Assembly: GCA_017979445.1 (NCBI GenBank)
Contig: CM030705.1
Location: forward strand, 18,303,614-18,367,613
DNA: 64,000 nucleotides
DNA from: Akebia trifoliata
Lineage: Eukaryota > Streptophyta > Magnoliopsida > Ranunculales > Lardizabalaceae
Direction of reading: 5' to 3'
Positions 11,483 through 22,434 of the stretch are shown here, piece by piece (position 1 is the first letter of the stretch; each line of letters opens with the position of its first letter). Under the pieces are notes generated by a model, which saw nothing but the letters and a program-made list of their open reading frames with translations, had not been told where the DNA came from and ran no database searches. Made by a program: the position numbers and the translations under genes.

Positions 11483-13760
11483 GATCTCAACTTCTCATCT
11501 TTCAGTCAACTGCAAGAACATCAACTAAATCATCGATGACATCTTGCAACGTCAACGCTATCGCATCTGTCGCTACTGAGAAAGGTAAGAAACTCATTTT
11601 TTTCAATCTTGAATCTGCTCAGGTTATTAGTCGTGATCATCATGTGACACGAACAATGACAAAGACTGGTGGATCCAAGCTAGTGGAGCCTCTCCAGCAT
11701 CACTCCAAGAAACATGCCACAAAAACGGTACTTACCACGAAGGAATCATGGGCGGACGTGGTAGAAGACGACTCATCAGATTCTGGATCTGATTCAAAGT
11801 CAAGCGAGGGATCGTCTAGATCTTTATCGATCACTTCTCCGTCACAAAATCACTCATCCATCAGAGCAGTGATGACAGCTGGAGCGCTAACGATAGAGGA
11901 ACAAATTGCTCAGATGGCAGACACCATCAAAAAGTTAACAAAAGCAATGGAAGACAAAGATATCCAAATTGTAACTCTCGTCAGCCGTTTGGAACAGAAA
12001 GACAAAGATAATGAATTGAGTGCTGAACCCTCACATCCTCCAGGATTTACCCCTGAAGCATACGCGGCTCCGCACGAAGAAGAACAACGAGCAGACTATT
12101 CTAATTTACGAAAAGCTACTCGAGATCCACCATAGGGGTCTGTTGCTTCGCTTTCTATTCAACAACTACAAGCAATGATTATTGACACCATTCGTGCTCA
12201 GTATGGGGGCATGCCATAGTCTTCATTGGTCTATTCCAAATCCTACACTAATCGCATCGAATAAATGCGTCTTTCGACTGGATATCAACCACCAAAATTC
12301 CAACAGTTTGAAGGAAAAGACAATCCAAAGCAGCATATTGCTTATTTCATCGAAACTTGCAATAACACTAGTACATTCGGTGATTTCATGGTGAAACAAT
12401 TCGTTCGCTCCCTCCGAGGCAATGCATTCGATTGGTATACTGACTTGGAACCCAACTCAATAGATAGTTGGGATCAACTTGAAAGAGTGTTCCTCGGCCG
12501 CTTCTACAGTACTAGAAAAATAATGAGTATGGTGGAACTCACCGCCGTCAAACAAATGAAGGATAAACTGATTATCGAGTACATCGAGCGATGGATATAT
12601 CTTTCCCTCAACTACATGGATCGACTCTCTCAATCTTCTACTATTAATGCACTAGCAACTCTTTTACATCTTGAAAGGAATCAAGCCACACACTTTCGAA
12701 GAGCTAGCTACTCGAGCTTATGACATGGAGCAAAGTATAGCTGTGCATCAGACTCCATGACCAAGCAAGTCTCGAAGATAGGAAAAGAAGGATGGCAAGT
12801 CCTTCAAAACTAAAGAAGTCTTGTCTACCACTACCAGCAAATCTGTCAAAATCACAGGTAAAAGAAGAGAAGATCAGCCACGAGCTGATTCAACACAAGA
12901 AAAAGGAAAAGCTTGAAAAACTCTCAAAGAGCTTGAGGCAAAATAATACCCTTTTCCTGATATTGAAGTCTTGGGCATGTTCGAAGAGTTGCTGAAATTA
13001 AAGCTTATTGAACTTCCAGTGCCTCGTGACAATGATCTGAAATATTATCGCTATCATAGGGTGATTAGTTACCCGATTGAAAAATGCTTCGTCTTCAAAG
13101 AGAAGATTATGGATTTGACACGTCAAGGGAAAATTGAATTTGATTGTGTTGAAAATGTTGCTACTTCCAACATGACCTCTGTCACTTTTGGATCTTTTGA
13201 TCCAATACTCTTGGCAAGTCAGTATGCTACGCAGACTCCATCTCCTCAAATCACTAAAGTTTTACCTAAACCATCACAACTCATATCCATATATTCCAAT
13301 GTTGAAAAGGCTCATCCCACGTTGGGGGTAAGGCCAAATCAAATAAAAATCATCACATTTCCCACTTTACTTCAACAAGGACTACAATCTCATTCGACTT
13401 CAAATTCAAAGTCAGACATCTCAGAGTCTGCTTCAGTTGATGACGAATGGTAGACAGTTGTCACTCGTCGAAAAAGACGCCCTACATATGTGCCAACTCC
13501 TTCTATTTCGAAGCCAAAGAGAAAGAGAAGAAAGTCAAAACTAAGTACAGGGTCAAATAAATGAAAGAGAATAACAAAGAAGAAGGCTTTCCGAGTTTCG
13601 CCCCTAGACCCCAAAGACATCCTTCAGCAACCGTCCCGTGTGCCGATTATTCTTCTAGAATTCTTACCCAAGAAGCTCTTGAAGGAAGTCTACACGGTGT
13701 CATGTCATCAAGTGGAAGCGAAAGTGCTAGAAGATAATATTGATGATATAGATCTACATT
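11476..13760 (+). pseudogene. Ty3/gypsy gag polyprotein pseudogene
   Basis: Four consecutive frames make one broken gag. 11476-12135 is an N-terminal acidic/serine-rich region with 'KESWADVVEDDSSDSGSDS' and a coiled coil ('IAQMADTIKKLTKAMEDK'). 12265-12723 is the Retrotrans_gag capsid domain ('GYQPPKFQQFEGKDNPKQHI', 'KQFVRSLRGNAFDWYTDLEP', 'FYSTRKIMSMVEL'). 12971-13453 has the 'KYYRYHRVISYPIEKCF' segment, where the family normally has Cys-x2-His; the first Cys is Tyr here. The frame can be followed to about 13740 ('PIILLEFLPKKLL') and then stops matching anything. No protease, RT or integrase follows, so the element is truncated or was always gag-only. In-frame stops and frameshifts make it inactive. 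Confidence 0.85.
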
Positions 13761-15480
13761 ATTTAATAAACATAAATGAAAGCTTGAAATTAAACAACCA
13801 AAGTAAAAAATAGGGATGTAAGGATGGAGAATTAGAGAATGGGATTGTGGTAGAACTTCTCCTACTTTGTTATTGTTCTTTTTTTTCCTTCTTCGATTTT
13901 TCTTTTTGAGATAATTTGGGCAGAATTTTGAAAAGGTTTAGAAGAATTGAGTTAAGATTTTGACAAAATTTTAGAACTCTAAATCTTCCTTTTTTACTTA
14001 CCTTGAAAGGGTCTCCTATTTATAAGACTTTGGGAGACCCTTTGTCCTAAAACCTTGATTCCCCAAATATTCTAGGAAAAACCTTCTTGAAAAGTATCAA
14101 TTCCACCTTCTAACCCTTGTCCTTGATGGTCTTTAACCTCTTGTAGAGTCATAACAATCTTGATCATCAAGGGTTATGATAGTCTTTGCACCCAAAATTT
14201 TAGAGATTTCTTATTGGAGTAGAATGGTCCGAGACCTTATGATTTGGGTTAGTTATTAGATCTAGGATAAATGACATGTAATTTGATAAAGGCTTTTATC
14301 CTTTTGGGTAACTTTCTTAGGTTATCTCTCTAACAAACTAAGGATACAAAGGTCTTTAGGCACAAATTTTAGAGACTTCTTAAGGTTGGATAAAATGGTC
14401 ATAAGATTTGAAAAGTGGTCAATTTACCTTAAATGCCATGGAATCCTTTTGATATTTGAAAAATGTTAAAATGATAGAAAAGAATTGTGACCCTAATGTG
14501 CCTCAACAAACCAAGGTTAAAGAAGGTAATTATTCTTGAGTAGGGACAAAACACGAGCCTTGGTCAATTTTAAGAGAATAAGAAGTTTACCAAAAGGTCT
14601 TTGATGGGGGAGATTTGGAAATTTAAAGCATGGATAAAAAAGAAATTAGTGAAGATTTTCTTAGAGAATAAGTCATTAAGAGAAGGGTTTAAAGAGTCAT
14701 TTCTTGTGGAGAATCTTGTGCACACATGGGCTCTCTAACTAAATTGGATGTACTGTAGGTATGGTGAGAAGGAATTATGCTTAACCATACTTGAGGTAAG
14801 GCCAGTGCAATTTTAAGCTTGCACATCACAAATGTAAGGTGAATATAAAAATGGCTTGGCCATATGATTTGTACAGCCAAACAAATCTCTATGTTTGGCC
14901 ATATAGGCCATATGGCGAAGCAAATTTAATTTCTAATGATCAAAATTGATCATTTTTTATTGGTCCAAGTAGGTCTCATTTTTTTGATCAAAATTATCTC
15001 GATTTGATCTTCGATGCATGGATTCAAATGAGTTCTCAGGCTTGTTCGATCAAATTGGGTTATCTACAACTGCCCTTCTTTGTGAAAGTTGTGAGCAATA
15101 AATCACAAAGATGTAGATTCAAACACCTGTTTGATTGGATAAGTTCGAGTGTGTACGTTTTCTTGCCTCGCTTAAGAAAATTTAAATTGAAGTGGAATAT
15201 TAAAGTATGAGTAAGAGATGACCTTCCCAAGCTTTGGGTCTAACAGGGATGAGTTACCTATTTATTCTTGGCTCCGTGGTTCGATGTATGACTCTTAGAA
15301 ACCTCAAATCGATCTTCTAGCATGATGTATAGCTCTGAGATCGTTTGAAGAAGAAATATAAATGTTGAAAATATGACTTCAATTCTTACTTGTTTTTAGT
15401 AAAACTATATCGACTTCTTAACTATTTGCTTCGAAATCTTCATAATCCTCTTTTCTTGGCGAGTTACGTTCCAAGGCTCA
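13761..15480. other. Non-coding stretch between gag remnant and plant-mobile-domain pseudogene
   Basis: No recognisable gene. Two diverged tandem copies of about 170 bp seem present at about 14165-14270 and 14345-14430 ('ttttagaga(t/c)ttctta', 'gaatggtc'/'aaatggtc'). Around 14760-14915 there are several 'ggccatat' words and a palindrome 'gccatatggc'; a similar 'ggcttggcc...ggtatggccagtg' block recurs at about 30260-30305, which might mark the two ends of one old element. That link is weak. Confidence 0.4.
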
Positions 15481-15481
15481 A

Positions 15482-16533
15482 GATCTCGAGATTCCCATAG
15501 AGGGTGAGGAGGAGGAGACTGAGATTGTTGTGCCTACTGCTGACCCTGGTCCATCCTGCCGGGTCATGATTCTAGACAAGATAGCTACGTGTGTTCATCA
15601 CACACATTTATTGAGGAGATTGTGTCACCACCCTATCACATGAGCTCAAGCTAATATGTTAATGCCTCTTCCAAATGCTTACTTTAAGGAAAGTTGGTTC
15701 ACATTCTGTAAGCTTTATAAGAAGTCACCCCTTAATCTTCACTCATTGATGGATTTGAATGATTTCAGTGCCTTCCTGCGTATCTTAGCCTCTCATGTTG
15801 ATCAACAATTTGCTTGTGCTCTTATGGAAAGGTAGTTTGTAGAGACGGACACCTTTCATCTTCCTGATGTTGAGCATGGGATATGATCATCCAATTTTTT
15901 GAGCTAACTAGGTATTGGTTTCGAGGGACGACCTCTCCCTTTATGCGAGCTGTCTAATGAAGAGGTTGCTTAACTACTTGGTTACAAGTGCATGTCCACT
16001 TCTGTGTGGATCAGACTTGACAAATTTGACTCTACTTGGTTGAAAAAGTCATATATCAAGGATGGCTTGTACATGATGATCCATTCTAGTGACTCAAAAT
16101 TTCCAACGATGATCTGACGACTCTTTTTTACTTCGTTGACCGAGTATTTTTTTGCTAAGGAATACACAACCATTAACACTATTTTCTATCCCTTCTTCGA
16201 GATGTCAATTGGATTGAAGAGTACGACTAGGGTAGTATGATTTTTGGTACCATTTTGGGCAAATTGAGTCGTGTTGTGGAAAGATTATCAGGGAGGGTTG
16301 GTGCCAGTGTTTCCGTTCGATTTTATTGGCCTTTCCTTGAGGTACTTTCCTCTAAAGTTTTTCACTATTTGCCTTGTTTGTCTAGCTTGCCTTATCTCTT
16401 TGTCTTCTTCCTATAACTCTTTGCTCATCGATATTTCCCGTTTTAGCTCCCTCAGTCAATATTGAGAGACGACGTGTTCCCAATGGGTGTTAAATTTGTT
16501 GTTAGACTAAAAAAGACTCAGAGAAGTAGGGGC
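15482..16533 (+). pseudogene. Plant-mobile-domain (PMD)-like pseudogene, 5' part
   Basis: One reading frame from about 15482 gives 'DLEIPIEGEEEETEIVVPT', then 'MPLPNAYFKESWFTFCKLYK', then 'FACALMER*FVETDTFHLPD' and 'GFEGRPLPLCELSNEEVA', with 'LDKFDSTWLKKSYIKDGLY' later. The order 'L(V/M)ERW..ETHTFHLP' followed by a Gly-rich 'GRP' turn is characteristic of the plant mobile domain found in MAIN/MAIL-type genes and in some Mutator and gypsy elements. At least five in-frame stops are present, mostly at Trp or Gln positions. The frame is cut at 16538 by insertion of E1 and seems to resume after 28424. Identification rests on motif memory; confidence is moderate. Confidence 0.6.
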
Positions 16534-16538
16534 CTATC
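16534..16538 (+). repeat. Target-site duplication of E1 (left copy, CTATC)
   Basis: CTATC immediately precedes the 5' LTR and recurs at 28425-28429 right after the 3' LTR. A 5-bp duplication is typical for Ty3/gypsy integrase. Confidence 0.95.
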
Positions 16539-18332
16539 TGTAGACACCCCATTTTCGCATCCGCCTGATTAATCAACTCGTCAACCCGATCGCAAGGATT
16601 CCCAATGATGGATGTGTATTCCATTGCTTTACTTTGTTACCAGATGTGTTTCGAAAATCCGGATGAGGTATCTCGAACTGACAAAACTTAGAAACCACGC
16701 TACGCTAGGAAAATACGACCCCAGAAACATAGAAATCATCATCTTGCAAACCAAAAAGAAGCTTCACGATAAAAATCACTAAAAATGATTAAATTACCAA
16801 AATACCCCTAACCTCAAAACAACCTTAGAGCCTACATTACGCTTAGAAAAATCCGTTCAAACACATAAAATAACAAATCGAAACCAAGTAAACCACTTCG
16901 CCAATTTTCACAAAATTTGACAAAATTACGAAAATACCCCTCATAAAGTTCACGATCATTTCATATAAAAAACTTCATAAATGACAAAAACCAACATTCC
17001 CATTGAATTCCTTACAAAAAACTGATTCCAAAACATCTTGAAACATTGAAAAATGACTTAAAACGTAAAAAATCCTCTCCGAGGGCAAAATGGTAATTTC
17101 ACAATTTTCATAATTAAAAAATTCGAAATTAATAAATAAAACATTAATAATTAAAGTGAAACATTAATGAAATTAATTTAAAAAGTTGAACCTAAAAAAT
17201 CGATTAATTGGACTCTCAGGCAAAATTGTTGAGGGTTCGTGGGATATTTCTTTAAGGACCCCTCCATTTGGGGGTTCAAAGAATTAAAGATATAATAGAA
17301 GGGGGTTCTCCAAAAATTAAAAGTAAATCAAGCAAGACTGAAGTCAAGGTATTAAAGTCAATCAAGTGAGACTGAAGTCAAAATTAAAAGTAAATCAAGC
17401 AAGACTGAAGTCAAGGTATTAAAGTCAATCAAGTGAGACTGAAGTCAAAATTAAAGTCAATCAAGCAAGACTGAAGTCAAGGTACTAATCGAGTCAATCT
17501 CATAAGACTAAGGTCAAAACCCTAAATCAAAACCCTAATCTAAACTAATCAAGTCAATCTCATAAGACTAAGGTCAAAACCCTAAATCCAAACCCTAATC
17601 TAAAACTAATCAAGTCAATCTCATAAGACTAAAGTCAAAACCCTAAAACCCTAAAGACTAAGTCAAAACCCTAATTGAAACCCTAAAAGAAACCCTAATC
17701 AAACCCTAAATGCTTATAAAAACTTTATAAATAGGAGCCTCCACACCCTATTTTCGTATAAAAGAAAAAACCTTAGAAAAAGTAGGTGAAGAAGCCTCCA
17801 TAACCTTCCCAAAACCCTAATTTTGGAGCCCCAACTCCTTCTCTAACACCCCTACTCCGATTTTAGCCTAAAAAACACCCAAAAATCTCTCAAAAACATC
17901 CCAAAAATCCACAACAAATTCGAAGCACCCAGATCCAAGAAGGAGATACCTTACCTTGGAGATCAGAAATCAGATCCGGAGATAGAACGAAGTAAGGAAC
18001 ACGGTACAGGGAGCCATTTTCACCAGATCTGAGGGAATAGTACTTTTGCAGATCAAAGGTAAGTTTATTTTTATTTTTTTAATCTAGGTTTATCATTAGC
18101 GATGTAAATCTATTTGGGATAAGTAGAGACCGGCATTGGCCGGGCGGGGTTGGTGCCTAACACCTTCCAACCCCGTAACATGATCCCCGGATTCAGATTT
18201 CTATAGTAGATTAGTAGTTTTTATCCATTTTAGAGTCAGTTTGGTTCCTAGACCACAATAACTAGGTGGCGACTCCCAAACCTCAAGGGTCAAAAGCGGA
18301 TCCGCGCACCCCGCGGATCGAGGGCGCTTTCA
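16539..18332 (+). repeat. E1 5' LTR
   Basis: Begins TGTAGACACC, ends GGGCGCTTTCA. Contains: a 57-bp direct repeat ('caagcaagactgaagtcaag') at about 17330-17480; many AAACCCTAA telo-box-like words at about 17515-17720; a TATA box at 17726-17733; a strong splice-donor-like CAAAG/GTAAGT at 18059; a PBS-like GTGGCGACTCC at 18266-18276; and a GC-rich hairpin at 18299-18319. Confidence 0.97.
17726..17733 (+). promoter_or_regulatory. TATA box of E1 5' LTR
   Basis: TATAAATA followed by a conserved 'CACACCCTATTTTCGTAT', at the same relative place in the 3' LTR (27817-27824), in both E2 LTRs (50799, 60445) and in E4 (63694). Position in the second half of the LTR and conservation support it as the element's core promoter, with the transcript start likely about 30 bp downstream. 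Confidence 0.8.
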
Positions 18333-18350
18333 GTGGTGACTCCGCTGGGG
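18333..18350 (+). other. E1 primer-binding site
   Basis: GTGGTGACTCCGCTGGGG starts right after the LTR's final CA. E2 has GTGGCGACTCCACTGGGG at 51404 and E3 has the same motif on the minus strand at 62013-62030. Read as the complement of a tRNA 3' end, it predicts an acceptor strand beginning GACTCCG, which may fit a plant tRNA-Arg; I could not check this. Confidence 0.8.
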
Positions 18351-20204
18351 ACATTGAGGATCAGACTTGAAAAACCCCAAGTATGGGAGCATCGCTAAAA
18401 TAATCTAGATTTTTTTGTTTGTTCGTTCATTATTTGCATCTTCGTTTTTGTTGTTATTTTTGTTTCGTTCGATTATTGAGCATGCCATTTTTTACTTTAA
18501 ATATTTGACTTCGGCATATCATTCTTGTGAATTAATCAAAGGTCATCTTAGGTGGTCCTAAATAACGAAGGGTTTTGGAATGGTTAATTTTGTTGAAGAT
18601 AATATAGTAATTGAGAGACTGTGACGTTCGATTTTTTACATGTGTAGATTTTTTATTTTTTTTTTTTTTATTTTTTATTTTTTTTGTAGGGTGAATGCGA
18701 TTGATTATAGGATAGTGTGTTGTTTTTGTAGTTTTTTTTATAAAACAATTTTTTTAAAAAAAAGTATGTAATTAGTTTAAATAATTTGTTTTTTTTTAGG
18801 AAAATAATGTTGATGGCAAGAAGGAAATCACAAAAAGAGTTTATTTTTTTAAAAAAAAAAATTTTGTTTGGAGGATGTCAACAGCAATATGGGGGCTGAT
18901 GTGTAGTAAAAAGAAACCCATTTTTAAAAATAAAAAAAAAATTCAGTTTTTTTTGTGTACCTTCAAATGGTGTGTGATAAATAAAATGACATTGTTCTAT
19001 TCACACACCATCTTACCAAATGAGCTAAATGCAGGTTCAACGTCTCCAACAATGAGTGTTCCTTCAAATCTGGTTTTTTACATGTGGTTTCATCATCTCC
19101 AACAGAGAGACACATTTTAAATCGGTCTCTCTAGATCAACCAAAGGATCTGTTTTTGCCCAATCGATTTCGATCCATAGATCCAATCGATCTATGGATTG
19201 GAACATCGAAAAAAGAAAGTGTTTTTTTTTTAAGAAACTCGAGGGTTCTTCCTCTGTTTTCGGGTTTTCAAAATTGAAGCAAGAGTTGTATTCAATATAC
19301 AACGAAGAGGGAAATCGAACCCGCGGTTAGTAGAGTTTATGCAGATTTTTTTTCGAGCTCGAACTTTAATGGGTTGTTAATGGCAGCGTTTTTATCAAAC
19401 TCAATCCAGATTTGAATCACAAGAGATCATTGATAAGATTTCTAAATCGATCAAACTGACCTCAACCAATCGGGTTGAGAGTCTAGATCAGTTTTTTTAA
19501 AAAAAAATGTGAACATAGCTGATGGAGAAGATGGTGTGAGGGTAGCTACATTTTACTAAAGGCACCCCCCTTTATTGAATATGTTGGTTCCTAACAATTG
19601 GCCGTTTGTTTTAATTTTTTTTAAAATAGTTTTTTTTTTTTTGTTGCTGTTTTTGCTTGTTGTCCATTTAATATATATATTTAAAAAAAAAAAGGAGAAA
19701 AAAGGTGATTTCACGTGTTATGGGTAGATGAAATCTAGCACATCTATTTTCATGTGATTTAAACATGTCAACGATTCTAATGTCACCTCAATTGTAATGA
19801 TTGTTTATATGAAAATTGGGGTGACGTTAGTAAAAAATGATATGATAATTCATTTAAGGATCAAATTTTTAGGCTTTTGTTTTAAAAAAAAAATAAAAAA
19901 ATAAAAGAATAAAAAATGGGTTATTTGATTTTGGATCTCCATGCTAGCGATCATCCATTTGTCTTCGATCCAATGTGCCTTAAAATTCGGAATTAATTTG
20001 GACTATCCAAAATGACCTTTGATTAAAATACATGAATAAATATTTCGGATTAAATGTTTGATTTTAACATGGATATACGCTTGATATATTTATTTTCAAT
20101 CATGTGATTTGATTAATAATGTGATCTTGATTAAATATTCATATGATTTGAATGATGTCGATCTTGATTGAATGTTCACATAATCCAATGTATGATGGTA
20201 TGAT
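18351..20204 (+). other. E1 leader, variable part, with an unexplained insert at about 18967-19560
   Basis: AT-rich untranslated leader with many T and A runs. It matches E2 at the start ('gatcagacttgaaa', 'accccaagtatggga') and around 18800-18900, but 18967-19560 has no counterpart in E2, which instead carries the CP31 copy at this place. The insert holds a perfect 11-bp inverted repeat (ATGGTGTGTGA at 18967-18977, TCACACACCAT at 19001-19011) and another 11-bp one (ATCCATAGATC at 19172-19182, GATCTATGGAT at 19188-19198). Two short frames there (18875-19120, 19056-19277) match nothing I know. Confidence 0.55.
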
Positions 20205-21180
20205 CAGGCCCATGGGCCCATTTGTTTGAAAAAAAAAGCCCCGGGCACACCCTACCCTGTTTTGCACACACCACATGCACGTTTACCACTTTATTCACTT
20301 ACACGTCCCATTTAGCCAACGTGGCACTAGTGCGTGGTCCGGTCTCTTCGAAGACGCGACGTCATTCATGAAACCCACAACTCCAGTCACGTACCTTAGG
20401 GTATATCAAACTAGGGGCATCAATACCATCTGATCAGGTGATTCTGAGAAGTATGTTGATGCACCCAGGCTGGAGCGACCTGAGCCTTTGACCTATTGTA
20501 AGCCACACAGTCACATGTCCCGATTGCCAATGTAGTACTAGTACGTGGTCGGTCCCCTCGTGGGATGCCAAACCATTTATGAAAGCTACAACTCTTGACT
20601 CGTACCCGTAGGTATAAAGGGTAATCTAAGTATATCAATTGCACTTCTTGGTCAAAACCGGTGCCTAAGCAAGATCTTGCCCCGCTGTACCCTACTGTAC
20701 GAGGGGGATAGACTACGTCTATTCTAGACGAGAGGTATTTAAGTGGGCCCTTGCTCAGCATTGTGCGCCACCTCTCAACTGGAGATCAAACTGGCTGTTT
20801 TTGGCTTCAGAGAAGTGAATTGAGGTTTTAGATTATCACCTATACGGTATATCAAACCAAGTCACCACGTATCGAAAGGTATATAGGTGTGCTTGGGCAA
20901 GGGTGGCCAGATAAAAATGCATTGCACGCAGTAAGCTTAGAGTTTAGAAACCTTCCCAGTAAGTCACGACTCGAACTTACCATGGGTGTTCCCGGGTTGT
21001 TTATTGAATGAATACATGTGATTAATGAATGTATGTGAATGTATGTGAATGATGAGATCAGAGTGTATGATTGTCCTCAAGGATAAAAAATGTTGTTTTT
21101 GAAAATCAAAATGAGTGCACCGACCCAATAAAAAATCCATCTCTTGCAAATGACCCAGCCCAACTCGATCCAACAATCCT
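20205..21180 (+). other. Conserved leader module shared by E1 and E2, with duplicated palindromic segments
   Basis: Aligns by eye with 54190-55190 of E2 over almost its whole length, unlike the flanks, although no protein is encoded. Within E1 an approximately 200-bp segment is duplicated: 20302-20396 and 20510-20610 share 'gtcc', 'gccaa', 'actagt', 'cgtggtc', 'atttatgaaa' and 'acaactc' in order. Each copy holds a 10-bp palindrome, GCACTAGTGC at 20324-20333 and GTACTAGTAC at 20535-20544. A packaging or dimerisation role is a hypothesis. Confidence 0.65.
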
Positions 21181-21189
21181 GATGGACCG

Positions 21190-21450
21190 GGCCATTTAAA
21201 TCGAAATAGAAATCAAATTTTCAAAGAAGAAAAATGGTTTACGAAGGGAAAATATTTTCTAGAAAAAGTATTTTCCAAAATAAGTGTTTTCCAGAAAAAG
21301 TGTTATAATGTTTTCTAAGAAAAAAATGTTTTTTAGAAAATGTTTTCCATAAGAACAAGATTTTCCAGGAGAAAATATTTTCTAAATAAAAATTATTTTT
21401 TAGAAGAAAATGTTTTCCAAAAGAAAAGAAAATGAAGGAAAAATGATTTA
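21190..21450 (+). repeat. Degenerate short repeats rich in palindromic AAAATATTTTC words (E1 leader)
   Basis: Many copies of words such as 'gaaaatattttc' (a perfect 12-bp palindrome at 21248-21259), 'agtattttcca' and 'atgttttcca', spaced about 20 bp. E2 has the matching block at about 55225-55385, so the feature is older than the split between the two copies. Confidence 0.6.
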
Positions 21451-22149
21451 CAAAAGATATATATTTGCATGAAAAATTATTGAAATATGTTTGAAGTTGT
21501 TATTCAATGAAAACATTATTTGTCAATATTTTTCAAGAGTGCAGTAAAATTATTTTTCTTCTGAATAATCATTAAATGGATGAACTTTTTAATGGATTGG
21601 TGCACAGAATTCAATAAAATCTCAAGATTCATTTAAAATGTTATCAAGGGGGTGACACTGAAATTGGTTAAATTTATCTTCAAAGAGGTTAAGGGTTATC
21701 ATTGTATCTAAGCTCAATCGTCTATCGTCTAGCTAGGGTTGTAAATCCGGTCAGTTAAAGTAAACGTCAATATCAAATCAACAATCAGAAATGACCTCAA
21801 AATTTCTCAACATCGTCCAGTTGTTCTTTGAAGATCATAGTGCTTCAATCCTACCGGTTGTAAGCAATATCTCAGTCCTCAATCCTAATCAAACTCGTGT
21901 GGGTACTTGTCTTGAGTTTTCGTGAGTCATTTGGGTTAGCTCGAGTCCTTTTTTCCAACAAGGTCATGTTTTCCTTAAATTGAGTCTACTTTTTCCTATT
22001 GAGTCAAGTTAGTTTATCGAGTCTATAGAGGTGTTTATCGCCCCTCTTGAATTTGATTGGATAAAGAAAATTTTTTAATACCCCGAGCGCATTAACGAAT
22101 TAACTAATAATTTGATAGATTTCGAAGATAAGAGTCAGGCTCAACCTTT

Positions 22150-22345
22150 AATCGAGAAAGGAAAGGTCATTGACCTCGGAACATAAATAAATTCCTAAAG
22201 AGATTCAAATAGAAACCATCTTATCTCCAGAAGAACACAAGGGGATAATGAATTTTCTTAGAAATTTCGAAGACTTGGTTCACGTGGGCCTATGAGGATA
22301 TGTTAGGTGCAAGTTTGGGTGTTGTCTAACACGGATTATATATTG
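22150..22345 (+). pseudogene. E1 remnant of reverse transcriptase N-terminus
   Basis: Frames give 'EIQIGTIL' type wording ('cattgacctcggaac', then 'agagattcaaatagaaacc', 'gaattttcttagaaatttcg'). This corresponds to the stretch just before RT in Tat elements, where E3 has 'EIQIGVTLSPEEHEGILDLL'. After 'gggcctatgaggatatg' the match ends, about where E3 reads 'FAWSYEYMPG'. It joins, after about 90 bp of unclear sequence, to integrase. The catalytic RT core, RNase H domains and the first half of integrase are all missing. Confidence 0.7.
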
Positions 22346-22434
22346 ACTCGTCTATATCGATGGAATCAAAGAAGATGTTATAAAATATATCAGCACTATC
22401 CTTACTACATCTTGAGTTGCAAATCACATATTAT

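Noticed and set aside
17510..17715. AAACCCTAA words as a possible interstitial telomere
   Set aside because: The words are scattered and mixed with other sequence, and occur identically in both LTRs of E1 and in E4, so they are part of the LTR.
20420..20761. 113-codon minus frame in the E1 leader
   Set aside because: Antisense to a leader module that is conserved for its nucleotide pattern; the frame is not kept in E2.
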